Assembly (NCBI GenBank): GCA_024707325.1
Contig: JANPZY010000001.1
Location: forward strand, 1,798,501 to 1,862,500
From: Opitutus sp.
GTDB taxonomy: Bacteria > Verrucomicrobiota > Verrucomicrobiia > Opitutales > Opitutaceae
Direction of reading: 5' to 3'
DNA length: 64,000 nt
Within the stretch, counting starts at the first letter, position 1, and each line of letters opens with the position of its first letter. The notes beneath the pieces were generated by a model, which saw only the letters and a program-made list of their open reading frames with translations, did not search any database and was not told the origin of the DNA. Below, in pieces: positions 55,446-63,709 of this stretch. Both the position numbers and the translations under genes were made by a program.

Positions 55446-58271
55446 ATGGGACTCACCAACGCCACGCGTATTCCCGTCGCCACGTATCGGTTTCAACTCC
55501 GGCGCGAGTTTCCGTTCGGCACCGTCCGCGATCTGCTGCCGTATCTCGCGACGCTGGGGATTTCCGATCTCTATTGCTCGCCCATCTTCCTCTCCACGCC
55601 GGGCAGCACGCACGGTTACGACGTCAACGACTACCGCCGGATCGATCCCGAGCTCGGCGGACGCGAGGCGCTCGGCGAGTTGCATGAGCAACTGCGCGGC
55701 CGCGACATGGGGCTGCTGCTGGATTTCGTGCCGAATCACATGGGCATCAACGGACCGGGGCTCTTCAACGAGTGGTGGCGTGAAGTGCTGGAGAACGGCT
55801 ACCACTCGCCCTACGCGCGCTTCTTCGACATCGATTGGCGAGGTATCGGTTCCAGTGATACGCCGCGCGTGCTCGTGCCGACGCTTGAGGATCACTACGG
55901 CCGCGTCGTATCGGCGGGAAAGCTTTCGCTGGTTTATCAGGACGAACATTTTCAGGCCGCGTATTACGACATGCGTTTCCCGCTGCGGCCGCGGAGCTAC
56001 GCGGCGCTGCTCGGAAAACTCGAAGTGCGCGGCGAGACCGCGGACCGGTTGGCGGACATCCTGCGCGCGCTCGAACAGCTCCCGCGTCCCGATGCGCTCG
56101 AAGACGCCGCCACCGCGCGCTCGCGCACGGCGCGGCTGCGCGACATCCGGAGGCGTATCGCGGCGCTGTTGGAATCGCGACCCGATCTTCGCGCGCAACT
56201 CGACGCGCTGCTCGACGACATCAACGGCACCGGGCGCCGCAATCCGAGCTACGACGCGCTCAACGACATTCTCGAAGACCAGCACTACCGCCTCGCGTTT
56301 TGGAAGGCCGGCGTGCACGAGACGAACTACCGTCGCTTCTTCGCGATCGACACGCTCATCGGCTTGCGGATGGAGCTGCCCGAAGTTTTCGAAGAAACGC
56401 ATGCGCTGCTGCGACGGTTGATCCGTGAGGGCGCGGTCACGGGCTTGCGCATCGATCACGTGGACGGGCTGCGATTGCCAAAGGAATACCTCGATCGCCT
56501 GCAGCGCCTCGCCGCTGACGAATTGAAGCGTGCCGAGCCGTTCTTCGTCGTCGTCGAAAAAATCCTCGGTTCGGGCGAACCGCTGCCGACCGAATGGGCG
56601 TGTCACGGCACGACGGGTTACGAATTCGTCGAGCACCTCGCGGGACTCTTTGTCGATTCGCGTTCGGAGCGCTGGTTCGATCAGCTCTATCGCGACTTCT
56701 GTGACGAGCGTGCGTCGTTCGACGAGCTCGTTTTCGAACAGAAGAAAATCATCCTCGACGAAATGTTCGCCAACGCCGTGCTGCGCCTCGGCGGACTACT
56801 GGCCGACGTGCTGCAGGGCGATCCGAACTGGCGCGATCTCACGCGCAACGAAGTCACCGTCGCCGTCCGCGAGATGATGGCGGCGCACAGCGTTTATCGC
56901 ACGTATCGTCGCGGGCTCCCGGCGATGAACGATCGCGACCGTGGCGTGGTCGAGCGCGCCGCAGCGCTCGCGATCTCGCGTCACCATCGTCTCGGCGCCG
57001 AACCGTTCGAACTGGTGCGTGATGTGATCACCGGTGTCTACCCGCCGGCGAAAGCGCCCGCGGAAGTGCGCGAGACGCTCGCGAACTGGGTGCTCGAGTT
57101 TCAGCAATACACCGGAGCGATCATGGCGAAGTCGGTCGAGGACACGGCGTTTTACGCACACAGCCGCTTCATCGCGCTCAACGAAGTCGGCGGAAATCCC
57201 ATGCGCTTCGGCGCGAGCGTGGCGCAGTTCCACGAATCCAACATCGAGCGGCTGCGGGTGACGCCGCACGGAATGATCGCGACTTCGACGCACGACACGA
57301 AACTCGGCGAAGACGTGCGCGCGCGGCTGTATGCGCTCTCGGAGATCCCGCACGAATGGGAGGACTGGGTGCGCGAGTGGCGTGAACTGAACCGCCGTCA
57401 CAAGACGACGGTCGACGCTCGCGAGGCGCCGGACGCCAACGAGGAGTATCGGCTCTATCAGGTGCTCATCGGCGCGTGGCCGGCGGACGACTCGGATCCG
57501 AACGACGCATTCAAAAAACGGATACGCGAGCACCTGCGAAAGGCCGTCAACGAGGCGAAGCGCAACACAACCTGGACGGAGCCCAACGAGGCGTGGCTCG
57601 CGGCCGGCGATCATTTCATCGACGGCATTCTCGGCGCAGAAAGCGGACGCGAGTTCCTCGCGAGTTTTCGCGTGCAGGCGCAGCGCGTGGCGCAGCTCGG
57701 GATGGTGAACTCGCTTTCCCAGGTGGTGCTGAAGACGATGTCGCCCGGCGTGCCGGATTTTTATCAGGGCAGCGAGTTGTGGGACCTCAGCCTCGTCGAT
57801 CCCGACAACCGTCGCGAAGTGAACTACACGAAGCGCCAGAAGCTAGCGGCGCGAACGCAGGTCGATTGGACCGAGCTCCTGCGCACCTGGCGCAACGGCG
57901 CGATCAAGCTGCATCTCACGCGCGCGCTGCTGCAATATCGCCGCGCGAACGCGGAGCTTTTTCAGAACGGAAACTACCTGCCGCTCGAAGTGCGCGGCCG
58001 CTTCGGGGATCAGATCGCAGCGTTTGCGCGTGCGTGGGCGAGCAAAGTGGTGGTCGTCGTTGTGCCGCGACTCTCAAGCCGGCTTGGTTCGCCGCCGCTC
58101 GGGCTCGTGTGGGACGACACGCGGATCGTGCTTCCGCCGAATATTCCTGGACCGTGGAAAAACATCTTTGCGCAACGCGAGGTGCCGCCGGCGGACGAGT
58201 GGCTGGTCGCGGAGCTGTTTCGCGTCGTGCCGTTCGCGGTGGTGGCAACGGAGAGTTTTCGGACGGAGTGA
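55446..58271 (+). CDS. treY: maltooligosyl trehalose synthase
   Basis: 941 residues, intact and of the usual TreY length. The GH13_26 start is ATYRFQLRREFPF, then ISDLYCSPIFLSTPGSTHGY, LLLDFVPNHMGI, GLRIDHVDGLRLPKEYL (nucleophile Asp), FFVVVEKILGSGEPLP (acid/base Glu) and TSTHDTKLGEDVRAR. The C-terminus includes PGVPDFYQGSELWDLSLVDPDNR. It converts the reducing-end alpha-1,4 bond of a maltooligosaccharide to alpha,alpha-1,1. Together with TreZ this makes trehalose from glycogen-like glucans, probably for osmotic or desiccation tolerance. Confidence 0.96.
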   Translation: MGLTNATRIPVATYRFQLRREFPFGTVRDLLPYLATLGISDLYCSPIFLSTPGSTHGYDVNDYRRIDPELGGREALGELHEQLRGRDMGLLLDFVPNHMGINGPGLFNEWWREVLENGYHSPYARFFDIDWRGIGSSDTPRVLVPTLEDHYGRVVSAGKLSLVYQDEHFQAAYYDMRFPLRPRSYAALLGKLEVRGETADRLADILRALEQLPRPDALEDAATARSRTARLRDIRRRIAALLESRPDLRAQLDALLDDINGTGRRNPSYDALNDILEDQHYRLAFWKAGVHETNYRRFFAIDTLIGLRMELPEVFEETHALLRRLIREGAVTGLRIDHVDGLRLPKEYLDRLQRLAADELKRAEPFFVVVEKILGSGEPLPTEWACHGTTGYEFVEHLAGLFVDSRSERWFDQLYRDFCDERASFDELVFEQKKIILDEMFANAVLRLGGLLADVLQGDPNWRDLTRNEVTVAVREMMAAHSVYRTYRRGLPAMNDRDRGVVERAAALAISRHHRLGAEPFELVRDVITGVYPPAKAPAEVRETLANWVLEFQQYTGAIMAKSVEDTAFYAHSRFIALNEVGGNPMRFGASVAQFHESNIERLRVTPHGMIATSTHDTKLGEDVRARLYALSEIPHEWEDWVREWRELNRRHKTTVDAREAPDANEEYRLYQVLIGAWPADDSDPNDAFKKRIREHLRKAVNEAKRNTTWTEPNEAWLAAGDHFIDGILGAESGREFLASFRVQAQRVAQLGMVNSLSQVVLKTMSPGVPDFYQGSELWDLSLVDPDNRREVNYTKRQKLAARTQVDWTELLRTWRNGAIKLHLTRALLQYRRANAELFQNGNYLPLEVRGRFGDQIAAFARAWASKVVVVVVPRLSSRLGSPPLGLVWDDTRIVLPPNIPGPWKNIFAQREVPPADEWLVAELFRVVPFAVVATESFRTE

Positions 58272-58301
58272 TGGCGGTGCTCGGCGTGAGCGGTTGAGCA
58301 A

Positions 58302-58339
58302 TCGTTCTCGCCCGATTGGGTGCGCGGTTTCGAGAACGA
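58302..58339. repeat. hairpin downstream of treY
   Basis: A 9-bp perfect stem TCGTTCTCG (58302-58310) / CGAGAACGA (58331-58339) with a 20-base loop, followed by a purine-rich AAAGAGAACGAG. It has no T tract. Its motif recalls the hairpin at 42521-42547 beside array B. Confidence 0.6.
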
Positions 58340-58384
58340 GAAAGAGAACGAGCCGGCGGCGGTGTTCGGACTTCGGCTCGATAC

Positions 58385-58470
58385 GCTGCGGACAATGGCT
58401 CGACCGTGTCCGCACCTGGGCGCGACCCGGTGCGCACTTTGTCCCGACTCGGGACGGACTTTGGCGCGGG
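58385..58470 (+). repeat. 22-bp tandem array D (4 degenerate units)
   Basis: Units begin near 58385, 58406, 58430 and 58452. They carry TGCGGACA, TCCGCACC, TGCGCACT and GGACGGAC followed by TCGACC-, GCGACC- or CCGACTC-like ends. It is the most diverged array and runs up to the livF stop codon in the convergent gap after treY. Confidence 0.75.
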
Positions 58471-59178
58471 TCAGCCGCCGAGGTAGGTGGCTTTGAGGCG
58501 CGGATCGGCGCGGAGCTGTTTGCTCTCGCCCTGCATCACGATGCGACCGGTCTCGAGCACGTAGGCGTAGGACGAGACCTCGAGCGCGAGGTTCGCGTTT
58601 TGTTCGACCAGCAGGATCGTGATGCCGTGGTTGCGGTTAATCTCCACGATCTTCTCAAAGATCGTGCTGATGAGCCGCGGCGCGATGCCGAGCGAGGGTT
58701 CGTCGAGCATCAGGAATTTCGGATCGCCCATGAGCGCGCGGCCGATCGCGAGCATCTGTTGTTCGCCGCCGGAGAGCGTGCCGGCGGTTTGTTTGATGCG
58801 CTCCTTCAGGCGCGGGAAAATGGAGAAAACGTAGTCGCGGTTTTTCTCAATGAGAGCTTGGTCGCGCTGCAGGTAGGCGCCCATCGAGAGGTTTTCGTCG
58901 ACGGTGAGATTGGCGAAGATCATGCGTCCCTCGGGCACATGGCAGAGTCCGCGCGCGACGATTTTATGGGCGGGGAGCGTGGTGATGTCTTCGCCCTGAA
59001 AGGTGACCTTGCCGCCGCGCGAAGGAATGAGACCGGAGATCGCGCGCAGCGTGGTGGTTTTGCCGGCACCGTTGCCACCGACGAGCGTGACGATCGCGCC
59101 GGCGGGAATCTCAAACGAGACACCCGAGAGCGCGGCGATCGCGCCATAGGAAACGGAAAGTTCGGAAACCGTTAGCAT
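58471..59178 (-). CDS. livF: branched-chain amino acid ABC transporter ATPase LivF
   Basis: 235 residues. Walker A VGGNGAGKTTTLRAI, signature LSGGEQQMLAIGRALMGDPK, Walker B FLMLDEPSLGIAP and the LivF-specific switch ILLVEQNANLAL are all present. It forms the ATPase heterodimer with LivG on the cytoplasmic side. It is the last gene of the minus-strand liv operon, separated from livG by 92 bases containing an A+T-rich inverted repeat. Confidence 0.95.
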   Translation of the reverse strand: MLTVSELSVSYGAIAALSGVSFEIPAGAIVTLVGGNGAGKTTTLRAISGLIPSRGGKVTFQGEDITTLPAHKIVARGLCHVPEGRMIFANLTVDENLSMGAYLQRDQALIEKNRDYVFSIFPRLKERIKQTAGTLSGGEQQMLAIGRALMGDPKFLMLDEPSLGIAPRLISTIFEKIVEINRNHGITILLVEQNANLALEVSSYAYVLETGRIVMQGESKQLRADPRLKATYLGG

Positions 59179-59202
59179 TTGAATTTTTCGATTCTGGATT
59201 CC

Positions 59203-59254
59203 CGATTCTCGATTTTCTTCGGTGGGGTGACGGCCAATCCAAAATCGAGAATCG
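59203..59254. repeat. A+T-rich inverted repeat between livG and livF
   Basis: CGATTCTCGATTTT (59203-59216) pairs perfectly with AAAATCGAGAATCG (59241-59254) around a G+C-rich 24-base loop. Related GATTC/GAATC pieces lie on both sides (59188-59270), so the whole gap is made of short direct and inverted copies. The composition contrasts with the G+C-rich surroundings. Confidence 0.8.
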
Positions 59255-59270
59255 AAAATCGAAAATCACG

Positions 59271-60063
59271 TCAGTGATGTGAAAGCGACTTGTGGTGGTC
59301 TTCGCCGAGGTAGGCTTCGATGACTTTGGGATCGCTCTGGATGGCGGCGGGATCGCCCTCGGCGATCTTCACGCCGTAATCGAGGACGGCGATGCGCTGG
59401 CAGCAGCTCATCACGACCTTCATCGAGTGTTCGACGAGGAGGATGGAGAGCTTGAACTGCTTCTGGATTTGCTGAATCAGGCGGACGAGCTCGGTCTTCT
59501 CCGTCGGGTTCATGCCGGCGGCGGGTTCGTCGAGCAGGAGCAGCTTCGGTTGCGTCGCGAGGCAGCGGACGATCTCGAGGCGGCGCTGTTCGCCGTAAGG
59601 GGAGATTGCGCGCGAGCGAGTCGCGGAAGCGGCGGAGATTGAAAATCTCGAGCAGCTCCTCGGCGCGGCGGGTGATCGCGGCTTCGTCGCTCGCGAAGGC
59701 GCCGAGGCGGAGCAGCGAGTGCAGCGCGTGCGTGTCGCGGTGCAGATTGCAGGCGGCGCGGACGTTGTCGAAGACGGTGAGCGAGCCGAAGAGGCGGATG
59801 TTTTGAAACGTGCGCGCGATGCCGAGACCGACGATCTCGTTGACGCGAAGTCCGGCAAGATCGCGACCGCGGAAGGCCACGCGGCCCTCGGTGGGACGAT
59901 AGACGCCGGTGATGAGATTGAAGACGGTCGTCTTGCCCGCGCCGTTGGGGCCGATGAGGCCGACGAGTTCGTCTTCGTTGACGACGAAATCCACCGTGTT
60001 GACGGCAGTGAGGCCCCCGAAGCGGATCGTGGCTTTGTCGAGTTGGAGAAGCGGCGGCGACAT
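59271..60063 (-). CDS. livG: branched-chain amino acid ABC transporter ATPase LivG, frameshifted
   Basis: It starts MSPPLLQLDKATIRFGGLTA at 60063. Walker A is IGPNGAGKTTVFNLITG and the LivG-type insert is GLGIARTFQNIRLF. At 59599-59602, a run of four G on the + strand, the frame breaks inside the signature; with three, SLARNLPYGEQRRLEIVRCL reads on to Walker B LLLLDEPAAGMNP and LLVEHSMKVVMSCC, ending at 59271. The full length of about 264 residues is normal for LivG. All neighbours in the operon are intact, so a one-base error is likely. Confidence 0.88.
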
Positions 60064-60067
60064 CGCG

Positions 60068-61024
60068 TCAGTTGGCGGAGTTCTTGGAACCCGGCAGGCG
60101 GAGGTTGAGCAGGCCCTGCGGACGGGCGAGCATGAGCACGATCAGGAGCACCGAGTAGATCACCATGCGATACTCGGCGATCGGGCGCAGGAGCTCGGGC
60201 AACAACGTGAGAATGACTGCGGCGAGCACGACGCCGAGCGTGTTGCCCATGCCACCGAGGATTACCATGACGACGAGCTCGATGCTCTTGGTGAAATCGA
60301 AGCCGGTGGGCGTGATCGTCATCTTGAAGTGGCCGTAGAGGCCGCCCGCGATGCCGGCGAAAAACGCGCCGACGACAAACGCGACGATTTTGTAGCGCGT
60401 GGTGTTGAGGCCGACGGCTTCGGCCGCGATCTCGTCGTCGCGCGTGGCGAGAAAGCCGCGGCCGTAGGTCGAATTCACGAGACTCGTGACGACGAAGATC
60501 GTGAGCGCGACGAAGACGAGCACCCAGAGAATCGTGGTGTGGGGCGGGATGCCGTTGAGTCCGAGCGCGCCGCCGAGCGATTCCACGTTTTGGAAAATGA
60601 CGCGGATGATTTCGCCGAAGCCCAGCGTGACGAGCGCGAGATAGTCGCCCTTGAGGCGCAGCGACGGGACGCCGACGAAGAGTCCCGCGAGCGCGGCCGC
60701 GCAACCGCCCCCGAGCAACGCGCCGAGAAAGAGCAGACCTTGCTGAAACGTCGTGCCGCCGTCTTCTCCGAGCAGCATGGGCCCCCAGATCACCGTCGTG
60801 GCTGCGGCGAGATAAGCGCCGACCGACATGAAGCCCGCGTGGCCGAGAGAGAACTGCCCCGTGTAGCCGTTCACCAAATTCAGCGAGACGGCCAGGATGA
60901 CGTTGATGCCGACGCCGGTGAGCACATCGAGGTGATACGGATCGATGTGCTCGGAGAAATGCGACACGCCGAAAGCGACGGCGAGACCGGCGAGGAGAAA
61001 GAGGTGAGGAGTCGGGAGCTTCAT
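60068..61024 (-). CDS. livM: branched-chain amino acid ABC transporter permease LivM
   Basis: 318 residues with about nine membrane segments. Family marks are LNLVNGYTGQFSLGHAGFMSVGAY, LRLKGDYLALVTLGFGEIIR, and the EAA-like loop SKSIELVVMVILGGMGNTLG (read here with T before KSIEL). It pairs with LivH to form the inner-membrane pathway. It is 4 bases from both livG and livH, so the genes are translationally linked. Confidence 0.95.
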   Translation of the reverse strand: MKLPTPHLFLLAGLAVAFGVSHFSEHIDPYHLDVLTGVGINVILAVSLNLVNGYTGQFSLGHAGFMSVGAYLAAATTVIWGPMLLGEDGGTTFQQGLLFLGALLGGGCAAALAGLFVGVPSLRLKGDYLALVTLGFGEIIRVIFQNVESLGGALGLNGIPPHTTILWVLVFVALTIFVVTSLVNSTYGRGFLATRDDEIAAEAVGLNTTRYKIVAFVVGAFFAGIAGGLYGHFKMTITPTGFDFTKSIELVVMVILGGMGNTLGVVLAAVILTLLPELLRPIAEYRMVIYSVLLIVLMLARPQGLLNLRLPGSKNSAN

Positions 61025-61028
61025 CGCG

Positions 61029-62117
61029 TCACACTTTCTCGATGGTGAAGCGGCCGAGCAGGCCGGCCGGACGGAAGAGCAGGATCACGATGAGAATCGC
61101 GAACGCGATCGCATCCTTGTAAGTGGACCATTCGCTGCCCGCGACGAAGGTTTCAACCGTGCCGAGCAACAGTCCGCCGAGCGCAGCGCCCGGGATGTTG
61201 CCGATGCCGCCGAGGATCGCGGCGACGAACGCCTTGAGACCCGGCATGACGCCCATGAGCGGATCGATCGACGGGTAGTTGACCGCGTAAAGGATGCCGC
61301 CGGCGCCAGCGAGCGCCGAACCGAGCGCGAAGGTGAAGGCGATCACGACGTCGTTGTTCACGCCCATGAGCGCGGCGGCCTTGGGATTCATCGAGACCGC
61401 GCGCATGGCCGTTCCGATGCGCGTGCGGAAAACGATGAACTGCAGCACCACGAGCAGAAACGCCGCGACACCGATCACGCAGAGCTGATTCGTGGAGATC
61501 GTGAGACCGCCGACGTGGAAATTGAGCGAAGGGAAAATCGCGGGAAACGTGCGCGGAGCGGCGCCGAAGATGAGCTGGCCGCTGTATTCAAGAAGCAAGG
61601 ACACGCCGATCGCGGTGATGAGGACGTTGAGCGTGGGGGCGCCGCCGCGCGTGCGCTGGAGGACGATCTTGAGGCCCGTGCGGCGAGCGAGCCAGGAGGC
61701 AGCCTCGGCCGCGGCCCAGCACGAGATGATGCGCAGCGCGATCGCGTAGTCGGAGGGGAAGACGTCGCGCGTGAGATAGAACGCCGCGCCGCCGCCGATC
61801 AGCGCGGCAAGAATCGTGACGAGGTTGAACTCGATCGGTTCGCGCAGCGGGCGATAGGCGGTTTTCTCGATGCGCATGCCGAGTAGCGAACAGCCGACCA
61901 TCGCGGTGAGCAGCACGGCGATTCCGCCCCAGATCGTGCCTTCGGGGACGAGACGGCCCGCGTAGTAACCGATGAAGGCGCCGACCATGAACACATCGGA
62001 GTGCGCGAAGTTGATGAAGCGCAGCACGCCGTAAACCATCGTGTAACCCAGCGCGATGAGTGCATAGACCGCCCCGAGGGAAAGTCCGTTCAGAAGTTGC
62101 TGGAGAAATTCGGTCAC
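61029..62117 (-). CDS. livH: branched-chain amino acid ABC transporter permease LivH
   Basis: 362 residues. The start MTEFLQQLLNGLSLGAVYAL and the following IALGYTMVYGVLRFINFAHSD are diagnostic of LivH. KAFVAAILGGIGNIPGAALGG holds the coupling loop and LLFRPAGLLG the C-terminus. At 362 residues it is longer than the usual 290-310; the extra length lies in a segment around 85-165 that includes an additional hydrophobic stretch (LVTILAALIGGGAAFYL) and a Trp/Arg-rich loop. Confidence 0.94.
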   Translation of the reverse strand: MTEFLQQLLNGLSLGAVYALIALGYTMVYGVLRFINFAHSDVFMVGAFIGYYAGRLVPEGTIWGGIAVLLTAMVGCSLLGMRIEKTAYRPLREPIEFNLVTILAALIGGGAAFYLTRDVFPSDYAIALRIISCWAAAEAASWLARRTGLKIVLQRTRGGAPTLNVLITAIGVSLLLEYSGQLIFGAAPRTFPAIFPSLNFHVGGLTISTNQLCVIGVAAFLLVVLQFIVFRTRIGTAMRAVSMNPKAAALMGVNNDVVIAFTFALGSALAGAGGILYAVNYPSIDPLMGVMPGLKAFVAAILGGIGNIPGAALGGLLLGTVETFVAGSEWSTYKDAIAFAILIVILLFRPAGLLGRFTIEKV

Positions 62118-62128
62118 GCGGGAGACGC

Positions 62129-62161
62129 GAAGTTGAGAGTTGAGGGCTGAGAGTTGAGAGC
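62129..62161. repeat. left 33-bp terminal inverted repeat of the S23 unit
   Basis: The element starts GAAGTTGAGAGTTGAG and ends GAGTTGAGAGC, itself built from repeats of TTGAGAG. It matches the reverse complement of 62530-62562 perfectly over 33 bases and lies 3 bases beyond the S23 stop codon. Confidence 0.9.
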
Positions 62162-62164
62162 TAT

Positions 62165-62515
62165 TCAGCCGCCGATGGAACGGCTGAGTCCACTCAGCAT
62201 TCGAGAAATTTCCTCGGCGGACGAATGGAGCTGATCGAAATCCTGGTTGGGGAGGAAGCCCTCGTTCCGAGCAATAGTAGCCTGGGTCACCGTCTCATAC
62301 AAAGATCCAGCCGCGAATCCCAAGAAGCGGATGTAGTCCGCGGGTGGTCGAGCTGAGCCCTCTGCGATGTTTGACGAAATTGATGTCGCGGCCCGTCGAA
62401 TCTGGTTGGTCAGACCGAAGCGTTCATCTGCCGGAAAATTTCGAGACAAGCTGTAGACGAGATGGGCGTAAGTGACGGACTTTTGCCACACGTCGAGCCG
62501 TTCGAAGTTAAACAT
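62165..62515 (-). CDS. four-helix bundle protein (S23/23S rRNA intervening-sequence family)
   Basis: 116 residues. FERLDVWQKSVTYAHLVYSL, FPADERFGLTNQIRRAATSI, SSNIAEGSARPPADYIRFL and a final helix SAEEISRMLSGLSRSI match the S23/IVP family of small pentameric helical bundles, related to diversity-generating-retroelement Avd proteins. The function is unknown; members often sit in rRNA intervening sequences or as scattered singletons. Here the gene interrupts a liv operon, is visibly lower in G+C, and is enclosed within 3 and 14 bases by perfect inverted repeats, suggesting it moved as a unit. Confidence 0.9.
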   Translation of the reverse strand: MFNFERLDVWQKSVTYAHLVYSLSRNFPADERFGLTNQIRRAATSISSNIAEGSARPPADYIRFLGFAAGSLYETVTQATIARNEGFLPNQDFDQLHSSAEEISRMLSGLSRSIGG

Positions 62516-62529
62516 GCGGCGCAGGTTTG

Positions 62530-62562
62530 GCTCTCAACTCTCAGCCCTCAACTCTCAACTTC
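62530..62562. repeat. right 33-bp terminal inverted repeat of the S23 unit
   Basis: It begins GCTCTCAACTCTCAGCC and ends ACTCTCAACTTC, the exact inverse of 62129-62161. It sits 14 bases before the S23 start codon and 15 bases after the stop of the substrate-binding-protein gene. Confidence 0.9.
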
Positions 62563-62577
62563 AGCGCGCGAGCGCGC

Positions 62578-63705
62578 TCAGGGCGCGACGGTCTTCAGGA
62601 AGGTGAGCTTGCCGCCTTTGATCGCGAGGATGGCGGCGGGCTTGGAGGCGTCGCGGTTCTTGTCGATGGTGGTGACACCGGTGACGCCCGCGAAATCCTT
62701 GGTCTCGGCGAGCGCGGCACGGAGTTTCGGGCCTTCGGTGGAGCCGGCGCGCTTGATCGCGTCGACGAGCACGTAGGCGGCATCGTAGCCCAGCGCGGCG
62801 AAAGCGTCGGGCGTCTCGCCATTCCAGCGCTCCTTGAATTTCGCGACGAACTGCTGGACGGTCGGATCCTGATTTTCCGGCGAGAAGTGCGTGGAGTAGT
62901 AGCAACCTTCGAGCGCATCGCCGCCGATCTGGAGGAGCTGCGGAGCTTCCCAGCCGTCGCCGCCGAAGAAGGGCACATTGATGCCGAGTTCGCGCGCCTG
63001 ACGCACGATGAGCGCGGCTTCGGTGTAGTAACTGGGAACGAACACCGCCTCGGCGCCGGACGCTTTCACGGCGGTGAGCTGGGCGCGGAAGTCCTTGTCG
63101 CCTTCGGAGAAGTTTTTCTCCGCGACGATCTCGCCGCCACCGGCGGTGAAGGTTTCCCGGAAGAACTTCGCGAGGCCGACGCTGTAGGCGTTGGAGACGC
63201 TGGAGAGCACGGCGACCTTGGTGACCTTGAGGTCCTCTTTGGCGAACTTCGCCATGACGGTGCCTTGGAACGGATCGATGAAGCACACGCGGAAAACGTA
63301 GTTGCCCGTTTGCGTGACTTTCGGGTTGGTCGCGGCGGGAGCGACCATCGGCACGCGAGCCTTTTGGGCGACGGGAGCGGCTTCGAGCGAGCGGCCGGAA
63401 GCGACTTCGCCGAGGAGCGCGACGACCTTGTCGCGCGTGATGAGTTTCTTCGCGACCGTCGCGGACTCGCCCGGTTTCGTCTGGTTGTCCTCAGTGACCA
63501 ATTGCAGCGGCGAACCGAGCGCGCCACCCGCAGCGTTGAGTTCTTCGAACGCGAGCACGATGCCCTTGTGCGACGACTGGCCGAAGCTGGCTTCCTTGCC
63601 GGTGAGCGAGCCGTATTCGCCGATCTTGATCGGAGTGGCCGCCTGCGCGGTCAGGCCAACGAGAGCGGAAAACAGGAGGGCGGCGAGCGGGCGAAGGAAT
63701 TTCAT
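62578..63705 (-). CDS. branched-chain amino acid ABC transporter substrate-binding protein
   Basis: 375 residues. The signal peptide ends at TAQA. The mature type I periplasmic binding fold begins ATPIKIGEYGSLTGKEASFGQ and has LGEVASGRSLEAAPVAQKAR, PMVAPAATNPKVTQ, VFVPSYYTEAALIVRQARELG and VTTIDKNRDASKPAAI. It is a LivK-family protein that captures an amino acid or related small molecule for LivHMGF. No lipobox is present, so it is probably a soluble periplasmic protein. A paralogous gene lies 4 bases upstream. Confidence 0.92.
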   Translation of the reverse strand: MKFLRPLAALLFSALVGLTAQAATPIKIGEYGSLTGKEASFGQSSHKGIVLAFEELNAAGGALGSPLQLVTEDNQTKPGESATVAKKLITRDKVVALLGEVASGRSLEAAPVAQKARVPMVAPAATNPKVTQTGNYVFRVCFIDPFQGTVMAKFAKEDLKVTKVAVLSSVSNAYSVGLAKFFRETFTAGGGEIVAEKNFSEGDKDFRAQLTAVKASGAEAVFVPSYYTEAALIVRQARELGINVPFFGGDGWEAPQLLQIGGDALEGCYYSTHFSPENQDPTVQQFVAKFKERWNGETPDAFAALGYDAAYVLVDAIKRAGSTEGPKLRAALAETKDFAGVTGVTTIDKNRDASKPAAILAIKGGKLTFLKTVAP

Positions 63706-63709
63706 GGGT

